Part shown: positions 12,351 through 23,275 of the stretch, piece after piece
How positions within the stretch are numbered: the first letter of the stretch is position 1
How the letters are laid out: each line of letters begins with the position of its first letter
DNA from: Crocodylus rhombifer
Taxonomy: Eukaryota > Chordata > Crocodylia > Crocodylidae
Direction: 5' to 3'
Length of the DNA: 64,000 nucleotides
NCBI GenBank assembly: GCA_038503035.1
Contig: JAVSML010001153.1
Span: forward strand, 868,001-932,000
Made by a program: the position numbers and the translations under genes
Notes under the pieces: model-generated
The model's database searches: none
What the model saw: the letters and a program-made list of their open reading frames with translations, nothing else
Told to the model about the DNA's origin: nothing

Positions 12351-12820
12351 GATGAGCCTACACATGCAATTAATGCACTTGAATATTCTGTGCAGAAAAT
12401 TCAGGCCCATTAAACTGGGTCCCCACATGCATCTGAAGATGCACCCAATTTAGGGCTTCGCCTGCCTTGCTTTGCCCCTTAGCAGCAGCCAGGGGGAGCT
12501 CTAGGTTTTCCTGGGTGCCAGCCCCTGGTTCTGATCTCTGTGGGGTGGGGAAAAGCTGTCCTGACTGCTGGGCAGCTGCCTGCCAGCTACATAGTCCCAA
12601 TCTCCATGTGCCTGGGAGGCAGCTGCCTGCTGAGCTGGGACAACTCTCCCTACCTGCTGTGGCCCTCTGCTGCCTAGGCTGACAAAAAGCAGTTTGGTCC
12701 TGGTCAGCATCTACACATGCACTTTGTTGCATTAGTTTAATATATTAATTTCTAGTACCTGTAGATACAGGCACTAGAAACTGGCACATTAGACTAATTT
12801 ACTGTGCAGCCAGGAGGTTT
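12351..12820. mobile_element. MITE-like segment with GC-rich core
   Basis: The pattern cctacacatgcaattaatgc at the left recurs as atctacacatgcactttg near 12710, around a GC-rich core (12430-12700). The frames in the core overlap on both strands and look like chance. Borders and target duplication are not resolved. Confidence 0.4.
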
Positions 12821-12956
12821 CAGGCTTTTCAAAAATTATCTATCCATGTCAGTTTATTTTTCTCTTCATTTTGATCGAGGCTGAAGTTCTTAGGGGGATA
12901 GTCCAAGTACATTGAAAATATTCCCTCTTTTATGAAGATGTAAACCTCAAGGCTAG

Positions 12957-13140
12957 GGACACACATTACATGTAAACCAGTTTAAGTGATCAGAAACTGG
13001 TTTAAACCTGTAACAGAACAGATGTTCAGTGCCCATAAACCAGTTTGAAAATGGCTGAAGTCAGTTTGAGATAAACCTGGTTGAATGTAGTATCAGACTT
13101 AACTGATATGGGTCAAACCGGTTTGTGCAATGTTTGTCCC
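12957..13140 (+). mobile_element. MITE, same family as 38090-38272
   Basis: Inverted ends gggacacacattacatgta and caatgtttgtccc. The internal stretch ctggtttaaacctgtaacag followed by aacagatgttc is found in reverse complement at about 38.2 kb, and similarity runs across the whole element. No coding capacity. Confidence 0.65.
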
Positions 13141-13199
13141 AGACCTAAAGGTTCGCCTACATGTTTTAGCCAGATGTCTTTGAAAATATAACTGTAATT

Positions 13200-13310
13200 A
13201 ATTTTGCTTTACAATACACCTTTGAGTTGTCAAAGCGATTCTACCTCCATTTTACAGTTGAGGAAAATGAGGCATGGGGTGGCTAAATTAGGCCACAACT
13301 GAAAATGAAG
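13200..13310 (-). mobile_element. MIR-like SINE fragment, antisense
   Basis: The segment ccattttacagttgaggaaa followed by atgaggcatgggg reads like the antisense of the MIR core. It is short and diverged. Confidence 0.5.
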
Positions 13311-14400
13311 TGGCTATTTCTAGTATCATTAGCTTAAAAAGACATGTCATACCACAAAACTACATAACCATTTTAATAAGATGGTTGTTTTATCTCAAGC
13401 GTAAGGACAGCAGGGCATACAGGTCATGACTATGATGATTTGTCATAGGTATGTACGAAAGCTTATAGAGGATTTGATCTGTTCAGCTTTGTTACTATCC
13501 CACTTTAATAAAGACTAAAATTAAAAGGATTAGAGAATATTCAGAGATTAATTTAAATGACAATTTGTAAATTAGAAGACTGCAAAGAAAAAAAAAGAAT
13601 GATACTGATGTCAGATACCGTCCCTAAAGTATCAGCCATTTAAAAAAATTAAACCTTCAGATCTTTAATAGTTAATATGGATACTTTGAGGCCCCAATCC
13701 AGCAAAGGGTAAAACTAAAGCACATGCATAATGGCCATGCCACTTCACACTTAGGGTTTGTTAACTGCAGTTAAAACACAGCACCTGCATGTTCAAGCAA
13801 TAAAACACATGCTAAGGGTGACTGTATCATAGTCAAGTTACGGCTTTTTGTGGAAGGAGTATCTCCAGATCATATTAACACATGCTTAGCTATCGACAGA
13901 CTGCTCTACAGAGATAACAGTAGTTTAAGACTCCCCTGAGCCATTGGGCCTGGGACTGACAATCAGCTGACACTGGAGCTGGTTCAAAATTCTTGTGGGG
14001 TGCGGGGGCTGGGATGGACAAGCTGCAGTGAAGCTGGGACTGGAGTCAGTTTAAGACTGCCAGGGGCAGGCACAGCTCTCCCCACCGATCCAGCAGCACG
14101 AGTGTCATTCTCTCTCAGGCTCGGTTTCCTCTGCCAGTGGCAGAGACCTGGCTCACCTCAGCATTACAGGGGCAGGTGCTCCTAAGCTGGGCATGTGGTG
14201 TGAGGGCACAGGTTCTGGGCATGGGGGTTGCACAACCTTATGGACAGACATGTGAGCTGCAGTACCTGGTGCTGGGGTTAATATAGGTCAGGGGGGAAGT
14301 GAGCATCAGCTCCAGTCTTGTCTAGAGGGCTGAGATGACAGTAAACATTACTATGCAACTGCTCAGGATACATTCTGACTTTTATTATGTGATGATAACA
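13311..14400. other. No gene recognised; GC-rich from about 13.95 kb
   Basis: The 13.69-13.74 kb piece (ggccccaatccagcaaaggg) resembles a fragment of a dispersed short palindromic repeat such as the one at 29.4 kb. The remainder has no gene-like feature; the 61-codon frame at 14000-14185 is not convincing. Confidence 0.5.
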
Positions 14401-14888
14401 CAGGGGCAGGCAAAATCTGACCCACAGGCTGGATTAGTTTCCATTGTGACCCCTGGAGCAGTGGGGCTATGACAATGCAGGGCCAGGGTTTCCATGAAGA
14501 CTAGCCCTAGCAGTACTGGCAAGGTGTGGAGCTGCTCCGGGGCCAGGATCTTGTGGAAGTGACGGCGTGGTCTGGAGCTGGGGCACAACTGTGATCTGCT
14601 GCCTGCATGCCCTGGGCAGGGGTGAGCAGGAAGCAGATCATGGCTCTGCTCCAGCTCTGGACTACACTGTCAACCCTACAAGATCCTAGCCCCAGCCCTG
14701 GAACAGCTTCCTGCCCGGGCATGCACCCTGCTAGTGCTGCTGGGACTGGTCTCCATGGAAACCCTGGCCCTGCTGTCAGGGCCACTGCTCCTGGGGCCTC
14801 TATGTAAACTGGCTGCAGCGATATGTGCAGGGGCTGCTGGGAAATGGAGTCCTGTTGCTAGCCAGATCTGCCATTTTGCCCACCCCTG
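14401..14888. mobile_element. hAT-type MITE (caggggtgggcaa family), 488 bp
   Basis: The left end caggggcaggcaaaatctga and the right end cagatctgccattttgcc plus cacccctg are inverted copies. This is the same end type as the elements at 8.9 and 60.6 kb. The GC-rich interior carries overlapping frames on both strands without domains. The target duplication is degraded. Confidence 0.75.
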
Positions 14889-15318
14889 CAATAATGCTTA
14901 ATATGATCTAAAGAAAACACATGATAAGTATCCTGTGGCAAGGCCCTTAGTTTTCTGTAGTGTTGAGGCATTAATATTTACCTTTTAAATTTAAATACTA
15001 AACTTTAATGCTTTGCATATATTTTTGAATTGTCTGTTATGTGCACAAAGTTGACTGCATCTGCTTTATTTTGCATTTGACCTTTCCTTCATTTGTATTA
15101 ATGACAATATGCATTTTATCATTACAATAGATCGATATCATAGACTGATTATGTAGAACTAGTCTGCTAATCCAGAGGTTTTCAACCTTTTTTAATAAGT
15201 ATACCCCTGGCAGCTGGACAGAGTGGGGGGCGGATGTGGCTGGACATGGAGCGGAGGCAGCATGGGGTGATGGATGGCAGAGGGGTGCTAGGGGGAACAA
15301 GGTCTCTCCCACACCATG

Positions 15319-15366
15319 CTAGAGCATTTATAGATGGCCACCCTAGAGCATTTATAGATGGCCACC
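15319..15366. repeat. 24-bp perfect tandem duplication at the hAT-CR1 junction
   Basis: The 24 bases from 15319 to 15342 (ctagagcatttatagatggc plus cacc) are repeated exactly at 15343-15366. The second copy is continuous with CR1 sequence; the first abuts hAT sequence. Such a duplication is typical of break repair. Confidence 0.9.
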
Positions 15367-16365
15367 AGGTCCCCCCTCAGCCTTCTCTTGTGAAGGCTGA
15401 ACAGGTTAAGGTCCCGTAGCCTCTCCTCATAGGGTCTGCCCTGCTGTGGGTGGCCCTCCTCTAGACCCTCTCAATGCTGTCCACATCCCTCCTGAAGTGC
15501 AGCACCCAGAACTGAACACAGTACTCCAGCTGTGGCCTGACCAGTGTCGCATGGAGGGGGAGGATCATCTCCTTGGACTTGCTTGTGACGCATCTGTGGA
15601 TGCAGGACAAGGTAAGGTTAGCCCTACTGACCGTGACCCCATATTGTCGGCCCATGCTCATCTTGGAGTCAGCAATGACTCCAAGATCTCTTTCTGCCAC
15701 CGTGCTCTCGAGAAGGGAGTTTTCCATCTTGTAAGTGTGCTGCTGGTTCCTACTGTCCAAGTGCAGCAGTCTGCACTTGTCAGTATTGAAACCCATCATA
15801 TTTTTGTTAGCCCACCCCTGTAACCTGTCCAAGTCCTGCTGTAATCTGTCCTTCCCTACTAGCGTGCCCACCTCACCCCAAATCTTGGTATCACCAGCAA
15901 ATCTAAACAGGCTGCTTTTCACCCCATCGCCAAGTCACTAATAAAGAAATTGAACAGCGTGGGCCCAAGGACCAAGCCCTGGGCTCCACTGCCCACTGCC
16001 CTCCAGGTTGAAAAAGACCTGTCCACCACTACCTGCTGAGTATGACCCTTCAGCCAATTTGCAATCCATCTGACTGTGTAGGCATCAATGCCACAGTCAC
16101 CCAGTTTTTTAATGAGAATGGGGTGGGAGACCGTGTCAAAGGCCTTGCTGAAGTCCAGAAAGACTACATCCACTGTGACACCTTCATCCAGTGCTTTTGT
16201 GACCTGATTGTAGAAGGCAATCAAGTCGGTCTGACAGGACCTGCCCCTAATGAAACCCTGCTGGTTGCCCTTGAGCATCATCCCTGCTGCTGGCCCGTCA
16301 CAGATGTGCTCCATCCCCACCCACCGTGCGTACCGCCTATGGCCTTCCCAAGTACCCTTGAGTGT
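15319..16365 (-). pseudogene. Internal CR1 ORF2 fragment (reverse transcriptase) within hAT ends
   Basis: Read on the minus strand from about 16365 down, it covers RT motifs: GFIRGRSCQTDLIAFYNQV, VVFLDFSKAFDTVSH, VLGPTLFNFFISDL. A frameshift near 15920 follows, then FRFAGDTKIWGE, LGVIADSKM and VRPQLEYCVQFW. The catalytic box reads FAGD instead of F-x-D-D, so the enzyme would be dead. It lacks the CR1 3' UTR and tail that every normal insertion carries, and it lacks the 5' part, so it is an internal piece. That is unusual for a CR1 insertion and suggests capture by the surrounding element or a later deletion. Confidence 0.85.
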
Positions 16366-16400
16366 ATGTGTACTCCTGGTTGACAACCCCTGTGCTAATC

Positions 16401-17500
16401 TAATAAAATCTTAAAAATTACCCGTAAGGTAAAAATTACCTGTTCTTTATTATATTGGTGTAGGCTAAGTCTATTCACCAGTCAGACAATTGTATTTGAA
16501 CATTTATTTTCAAAATCTCTTTTAAAAAATCCTGTCATCTTCATAACTGTGAATGGTCTCTTTCTGAAAGTGCATTAATAGCAATTTAGGACCAAAAGTC
16601 TAATGATGCAGAGTAGTCCTGAGAATAATTCTCTGACCCTTAACTCTGTATGCAGAATGAGAAATGTAAGCATAGCACTGGGTGGTAGAGGGGCCATGTA
16701 GGTGGTCCCATGACACTTTCCCTTCAGAGATGCCAGCATAAAAGAATGCCAGGGGTGACTATTGTAGGTGGCGCGTTGGAGTATAACTGCTCTGTCCAGA
16801 CTGTTTAAGTAGCCCCTAGGTAGCTGTTCTACAGGTTATTCCAACTGAAGCTACAGAGCAGGCAGGTAGGCCCAGGTAGGCCCAGAATTTGGAAAATCTT
16901 GCATGCTATACCCTGGCTACAAGGGGAAGTTCCGCACTGAGTCTGCCTCACTTTCTTTACACTAAGTTGTCCTGTTATTCTCAGATTTTGGTGAAAGGAT
17001 AACTTACGTCACAATTCTCTGAGTGGTAAAAGCATGCATTATTTTCAAACTGGTGTGATGCTCTTAACTCAGAGAGAAGTGTAAGCTTAAGCTGTTATAT
17101 TTGATATGTTTATGTTTCTATGAAATGCAGAAAGACAATGAAAGAAATCTATGCTAAATAAGACAGAGGTAAATTTAGACAGCAAGTGTGTGGCATCCTC
17201 ACAATGCAAGTGGCAAAATGCCTACTGCCGTAACATTTCATTGGCTCAGATACCTTTATCAAAGGAACAAATAAGAAACATATGTATTTTCATGGACTTC
17301 CCAGCTGAAAACTTCATGCATAAGAGCTAGGCGTACAGTAAATGGGCAAGGACAATTAAACAGGAGCCAAAAATATGTTTTTTTGGCCTCAAACCAAAAC
17401 CATATGAGAGCCAAGAACAGTTTGAGAACCAGTTTCATGCTAGTAGGGAAATGCAAGCAAGGCACATGATATTTTATGAACTATGTACTATACAATGACT
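16401..17500. other. No gene recognised
   Basis: AT-rich sequence. The 68-codon minus frame at 17259-17465 has no recognisable domain. caggtaggcc is repeated at about 16861-16880. Confidence 0.55.
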
Positions 17501-17504
17501 TTTC

Positions 17505-17960
17505 ACATGTAATAATACTTGCTCATCTTCTGTTGTTCTCAAAGCACTTAGATGTATTAGTGATTTAAGCCTTAGTAGCTTTGTAAGGTAGTTATTATTA
17601 TTCCCTTTTCACACATACTGTCTACATGAGCAATTAATGTGACTGAATATAATATGACTGAATATGCTCAGTTTGAGCTGGAGTTAACTAATCGCAACAT
17701 CACCATTTACATGTGTATTTATGCACAGTAATTTACTGTCCTGCCACTTGTATCTGATGGGACTATTTGACAGCACAGTAAATTGGCCTGCTGTGCCCTA
17801 ACTGCTGCACAAATGTAAATGGTGATGCTTTTACTGGGCAGCAAATTAGTCTGCTGTGCAGTAAAGGCGTCTCGTGCAAATGTGCCTGCTGGGACATAGA
17901 ATATGTTACTTGCCCCAAATCACAGGGGATTAAAGCCTACATCTAGCATTCTCTCCATGA
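17505..17960 (-). mobile_element. MIR-like SINE, antisense, split by a MITE
   Basis: The left part contains ctcaaagcacttagatg, then ttgtaaggtagttattatta and ttcccttttcacac, which is the usual order for an antisense MIR. The expected continuation, gttacttgccccaaatcaca, appears only after the MITE at 17617-17889. The two halves are collinear with one element interrupted by an insertion. Confidence 0.55.
17617..17889. mobile_element. MITE with tgtctacatgag end, inserted in MIR
   Basis: The left end ctgtctacatgagcaatta is roughly mirrored by gtctcgtgcaaatgtgcctg on the right. The inside has inverted segments (accatttacatgtg and caaatgtaaatggt). It belongs to the same loose group as 10196-10416 and 39714-40400. 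The target duplication is not clear (cacata/gacata on the two sides). Confidence 0.55.
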
Positions 17961-19450
17961 TACCTATACTCGAGCTAAAACTGGCTATATGTTCTAGTCT
18001 GTGAAGTTCTGGTCAGAACCGCAAACTTCAGCCTTCTGGCACTACCCTAGAATTAGTAGGATTTTGTGTTGATTGCCCTGTTTCCCTTTGAGGGAAGACT
18101 GCCTGTCTTCTCTGCTGCTACACATCAAGAGAAACCAGATAGGTGTCATTTTGGGATAGGTATAATTTTGGGCTGTATGAATAAGACCCTAAAGCATACA
18201 TTTTCTTTTACTGAATTCCCTAGAAACCAGCTGCCTGGTTGGCTTAGGATTTTTTTTATTTGGGACATATTTCACATCTCCTTGAAGAAGATGATGCTTC
18301 ACATAATGATGATCTAGTCATTATTAGTTACACTTGTTTCCCGCAAAATTCTCTGAAGGGTTTGTGAGGACAGTGGTAGATTGGTACATGCATGTATGTA
18401 TGTTTTTTTGAGAGAGCCTTTCTGTTGCGGTGTGGTCCAAGGAGGTATGCAGATGTGACCAACACCTGTATGCTGTCTAATGCATGTATGCTTCTAGGAA
18501 CAAGTGCAGATGTAGGGGCTGGATTACTGGCTCTATAAACTCATACCTACCTGAAGCAAAGCCCTGACAGAAATTATAACTTGCAAATTGCAACCCAAAG
18601 CTTCCTGCTCCTTATTTAGTTAATTCCAGTAAGGAGAGGACAAGGCTCCAATTCCTCTTCTTTATCTGTTTTGGCATGCATATCAAACACTTGCTGAAAT
18701 GAAGACTAACAGATAGACCTCTGTTTTGCAAACCAAACAGAAAGGGAAGTTACCTAACTAGTATTTCTGTGGATAAACACTGGAGATGTTACAAGGCAAA
18801 ACCTGATACGTTGAAGCCTCTGAAGCAGCAAAAGTGATTGTACAACATAAAACCTAAGAAACAGTATTTTATCTCTTCTCATGTGATCCTTGATTACTCA
18901 TTCAGTCCACTATTTTGTGTTAGTGACTTCCTCAAGGGCTCTTGCCTTAGAAATCCAGCAGACAGCAAGGAGATGCCAACCTGCTTTTTAGGATCAGCTT
19001 GAGGCTTATGATACTATTTCTATAAGGATTTTTAGAGAGCTATAACTAATCAAATTTAATTTATAGGAGTTAATTTGTAGGAGTATGTCAACCCAGTTTT
19101 GAAACTTGCTTTGGATCCCTAATGACAGCATGGACAAAATTAATTCTTTTCTGTTTCTGCTTTCCACTTTGAGACTAAAGCAGGCAAGGCGACCAAAGAG
19201 TGAAAATACTCCTGTGGCTCTGTCATAACTTCAGAGGGGGCATTTGATTCATAAACCTCATTTTCTGTGTTGTAGTAAATGCATCCATCATAATTGTGTT
19301 GTTTGTTTGCTGGAAAATCACTTTGAAACTTAATAAACGTTCCTGTAGGGAATCAGAAATGGGTCTGGCAGATGATTCATCATCAGTGATTGCTTCTTTA
19401 TTTAAAAAAAGTTTCTATTACATTAAAAATATCTACATTAAAAGGACACT
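17961..19450. other. No gene recognised
   Basis: Ordinary AT-rich sequence; the 83-codon frame at 18066-18317 and the 75-codon frame at 19296-19523 lack domains and splice context. Confidence 0.55.
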
Positions 19451-21950
19451 CAGGCTGCGTCCAGATGAGTGTGGCTGTGTGGTGCCACAAACATGCCTGT
19501 GGCGCCACATACTGTACATTTAGATGTTCTCCGGGCTGCAAGGGTGCATGCACAGGCAGCACATGCTGCACAAAAGCGGAGGCAGGCTGCCCAGTCAAGG
19601 CCCCAGCCTACCCTCCTCCACTCAGGTTAACTTGCTGCTTGCCAAAGCTTGTGGCATGGGTGTTCCCCAGGGACAAGCAGCAGCAGTGCAAGGGGACACT
19701 AGTCCCTTGTGCTAGCTGGACTACTGAAGCAGCCCTAACCTAGAGTGACCCCTGCACCCTCTACCCACCGCAGCAGTCTGGCAGTAGGGGGCTGCTGCCT
19801 AGCTGTGCCCTCCTGCCACCTGCGACAGCATTCAACCTCTTCAACCTGTGGCCCATGGCTGAGGACCCAGGTGAGGACTGCATGGCCTCCTGGGCTGTGG
19901 TTTGGGCACTGTAGCAGAAAAACCTGCAACTCTGGGCCAGCTGCCAATGGGGTGTGGCTGCACTGTTGGTCTTCGGGCAGCACTGCTGTAATGCTTTCTG
20001 GTGTCCCTGCTCTGCCATCTGGGCAGCTATTGCCCAGATTATGTGCTTCTTGCGGTGGCCTGCTTGGAACATCAAAGCATGTCCTCCTGGCCCAAATGGC
20101 CATGAGTTCAGCCACCTTGTCTGCCCTCCAGCTAGGTCCCTGCTTCTGACCCTGGGCAGGCTCCTTTGCCCAGGTCCCGCCAGTTGCCTCACTAACAGAG
20201 ATCTGGGTGTTTCCTGTTTAATAATTGCAAATTTTTACATAAAACCCAAGTTTTTCATAAAAATGCCCCAAATCCGTGTTGTTCTGCAATTGAAATGAAA
20301 TGCCACTATATATAGAGAGATCACTTAGGCAATGTTTTATTGATATATTTACCATTTGGAAGCCTCCCCATGCCTCTATTACCATAATAAAAAGAATTCT
20401 AAATATCTGTACACTTTGGGGTTTGCTTTTGGTTTTTTTATCATAGAATTTCAGAGCTGGTCCTGCCCCCTTCACTCACCAGGATGTGGGATGCTAAGTG
20501 GCACTGATATGGTGGTACCCTACCCCTGCCCTTACCCCTCACTTCCAACCTACAGCCCTGCCAGTGCCCCTCGCTCCTGCCCCGCAGCCTCTGTCTGCCC
20601 CCAGTAGCTCTCTCCCAGCTGGAGCTCCATCCCAACAGCAGGACATGAGTCCCACCTGTTGCTTTGTGGCTCTGAGCAATGCCAGCCCTTGCTGTTCTGC
20701 TCCCTGCGCCTGTGCCCAGGCCCCAGCAATCCCCATGTCATTCCTGGGAAGTCGTTGACTGGGGTTCAGGGACTGGGCTAGGCAAGCCCCTTAACTTTCA
20801 GGCTGGTCTCCCCTCCACAGGCTGCTCTAGGGGGTCAGGTGGACTTTAAGCCTGGCTGTGGCAGCCTCTCCTACCCAGAGCACTTCCCCAATCCCCACCC
20901 CATCTCTCTCTCTCACATACACTCCTGCTGCCACCTCTACCCCCACCGCCAGCCCATCACACATCCAAGTGGTTTGTGTGGCCAGAAGCCCCCCAGTCAG
21001 GCTGCATGTCCCAGCACTGGTGTGGGCAAAGGGCCGGTCTACAGTGTGGCAGTTGCTCCCACATCGATGGCTCCCACAAGCAGATCCTGTCCTGAACGTG
21101 CAGGGTGTGAGACTTGTGGGGGCAGAATATGGGATCTGGGAGGAATGGGTATGGAGGAGTGGGTGTGGAGTTTGTGGGTGGGTGTGGGCATGGGTGTAAG
21201 GTTTGTAGGGGTGAGGTTTGTGGGGGTGATGTGGGGCTTGTGTAGGTGTTTGGGGTAGTGTGGGGTCTGTGGGTGGATTGGGGGGTGTGTGGGGGGGGAC
21301 TCTGTGCAGGTGGGGGGGACTCTGGGTATGGGGAGACTGCTCAGGAGGGGTAGGTCCTCTTCCCAGCCCCTGCACTGTGCACAGCCCCACCCCGCCCCCT
21401 GCCCTACAGCAGTAGCAGCAAAAGCCATCAGGGTGCTTATGGCCTGCTACTGGCAGAGACCCCTGATGACACAGAGCTGCCTCAGACCCGGGGACACAAG
21501 CAGTCCCTCCCACCCCCACACTCCCTCCACCCACATTCCCCTACCCTCCACACACATTCCCCCCACCACCACTTCCATGCTTACTGGGGACAGAGACTAG
21601 GTTTGATCCATCGCTGCAGCCATGCCTTGCTCTTATTTGTTTCACACATGCTGGAGCAGCAGGGACTCATGGGAGCCACAGAGATGCTCTGTCTCAATGC
21701 TAGAGCTTCTTTCTGGGTGACCCGGCCTCCGGTTGCCTTAGGGCATGCTCCAGGAGCATGTCCTGTGCTGCTTGTTTCCAGCGTATCATTTTTTTTATAC
21801 TAGGATTTCCTGGTATCAAATTTAGAGTCTGAGCTGCAAATATGCAGTGCAGGGAACTTTTTTTCTTTCTTAGCGTGCCCCTTGCAGCATCTCAAACTGC
21901 TTTGAGGTGCTGCAGCAGGCATATGCTTGCTCATCTGGATGCAGCCTCTG
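19451..21950. mobile_element. Possible 2.5-kb non-autonomous element with matching inverted ends
   Basis: The left end caggctgcgtccagatgag and the right end ctcatctggatgcagcctct are inverted copies with one mismatch over 17 bases apart from a 2-base gap. The right 100 bp, reversed, resembles the left part of the element at 10.57 kb, and the left 250 bp resembles the elements at 10.8 and 27.4 kb. The block is GC-rich (about 19.5-21.6 kb) against AT-rich flanks. No clear target duplication was found, so it could instead be two related elements. No transposase is visible; the longest frames (235 codons minus at 20827-21534, 143 codons minus at 19761-20192) are low-complexity Pro/His/Thr or domain-free. 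A fragment at about 20440-20470 (tcatagaatttcagagctgg) resembles a CR1 tail. Confidence 0.5.
21110..21330. repeat. G/T-rich degenerate minisatellite
   Basis: About 220 bp with strong strand bias: repeated gtgggtg, gtttgtggg and gtaggggtg units and many runs of three to eight G. It is followed at 21500-21570 by C/A-rich sequence (cccacccccacactccctcc). The plus strand could form G-quadruplexes. The minus-strand Pro/Thr/His-rich reading frame is a by-product. Confidence 0.8.
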
Positions 21951-22213
21951 GTTGCAAAGTACTCAGAAGTTAGGGAATGTTATAATGGAGTTTGCCTCTG
22001 AAAATGTAATTCAGTCACCTTCTGCTTATGTATCATGATACAGTTTTTGATTACATGATCACTTACTGATTTTATTTGTGTGTACATGAAGGTATTGCTA
22101 AACAATAGCACATAATAACTGAGGCTGGCTAGAGTGAACCTGAGGAAAAGTTTTCTAGATCATTTCTCCTTTTTTTTCCCTTGATCCTCTTGAATTCAAC
22201 TATTTGTCTAGAG

Positions 22214-22633
22214 CAAGACTCTCCAACTGGTGGCCTTCAGACCACATGGGCAAAAGATGGTAACTGAAGCTTCTGGGCTCCCACTCAGCCACTACTCTCC
22301 CTATAATTCATGCTGTAGCAGTAGACAGGGCTCCCGGCTCCCCCTCTCTCCCTCCAGCTTTCACTGCCTGCCCACGCCCTAAGTGATGGGTCAGCACAGC
22401 CCCTGACACTGGGTGGCCCGCAGCCTCCCATGCACATATTGTAGTTGGGATGCCTGCTCACATGGTGCGGCAGTGGCAGGGCATCTGCATATATGCAGTG
22501 CAGCAGGGGGCAGTGTATGCAGTGCAATAGGAGGCAGGCCCACCCCATGGCTCACACTAGTGTGACCCACAGTTTGTGTGGACCCCATTGGCGCATCCTG
22601 TGCAATGTGTGGCCCACAGCTGTTGAGAAGCTG
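22214..22633. mobile_element. hAT-type MITE, 420 bp
   Basis: Flanks gtctagag (22206-22213) and atctagag (22634-22641) match at 7 of 8 bases. Inverted ends: caagactctccaactggtgg and cacagctgttgagaagctg. The interior is GC-rich with no domain. Confidence 0.8.
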
Positions 22634-22641
22634 ATCTAGAG

Positions 22642-23157
22642 TATTGTTGCTTTAGTCACTTCCCTTCCCAGACCCTGGGGGGATATAGCTCTACCATATA
22701 GCTCTATTTTACCTCCACCAGCAGAGATAGCCAGGTGTGGAGGGAGGGTACACTGCACCTTGTGATCACACAGCAGAGGGATTGCATTCAGCTTCTGCTC
22801 ACGAAGGAACTTGCCAAGAAGGGCTGCAATTACTGGTTCATTTAAAATGACTATTCACTTCTAAAAAATAAAAAATACTTTGGACCAAACTCTTTGCTGT
22901 GACCACTATATGGCAGGTGCAACAGACTGAAGCTGTCAGTTTGTCACTTTTCTGATTCTCTGCCCACTCCATGTCTCTGGTGTACAGACATTCTTAGTCT
23001 GACCAGTCTTTCTCTCAGATGGTGTTTATGTTGAACATTCAGTTCAGAGCTGAGCTGCTAAATATCAAAACGTAAGTGTAAAGTTCACAAGGATCTGTCT
23101 GCAGAACAGGAACTGACTCTCTGTATATGGCACAATGCAGATATGCTTGGATTACAG
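22642..23157. other. No gene recognised
   Basis: Mixed-composition sequence with no long frame and no repeat I can name. Confidence 0.5.
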
Positions 23158-23275
23158 TTTGGCAAGGTTCTTTGAGTAGATGCGATGTATTTTATTAGAC
23201 CAACTGTCAGTCGTTGGAAAAAAGTTTTTGGAGGCTTTTGGGTGCAGTCACCCTTCTTCAGGCATAGGAAGTCTC
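23158..23275 (+). repeat. Dispersed repeat (ttttattagacc family), copy 1
   Basis: Contains tttggcaaggttctttgag, then attttattagaccaactg, gcttttgggtgcagtcaccc and ttcttcaggcatagg in order. The reverse complement of 55841-55990 has the same blocks in the same order. I recognise this as a dispersed repeat pattern of reptile genomes but cannot name it with certainty. Confidence 0.6.

Larger units (their letters stand above)
15173..16392. mobile_element. hAT-type element with internal CR1 fragment and perfect target duplication
   Basis: Perfect 8-bp target duplication tgctaatc at 15165-15172 and 16393-16400. Inverted ends cagaggttttcaacc and ggttgacaacccctg match at 13 of 15 positions. Only about 145 bp on the left and about 30 bp on the right look like the element itself; between them is about 1.05 kb of antisense CR1 ORF2. 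No transposase was seen, so it must have been moved by an enzyme encoded elsewhere. The duplication shows that the whole block, CR1 included or added later, occupies one insertion site. Confidence 0.85.

Noticed and set aside
19735..20192. Overlapping 126-143-codon frames on both strands
   Set aside because: Domain-free, in GC-rich DNA between matching inverted ends; best explained by base composition.
20827..21534. 235-codon minus-strand open frame
   Set aside because: Its Pro/Thr/His/Ser-rich middle is the translation of the G/T-rich tract, a plus frame overlaps it, and it lies inside a repeat-like block.
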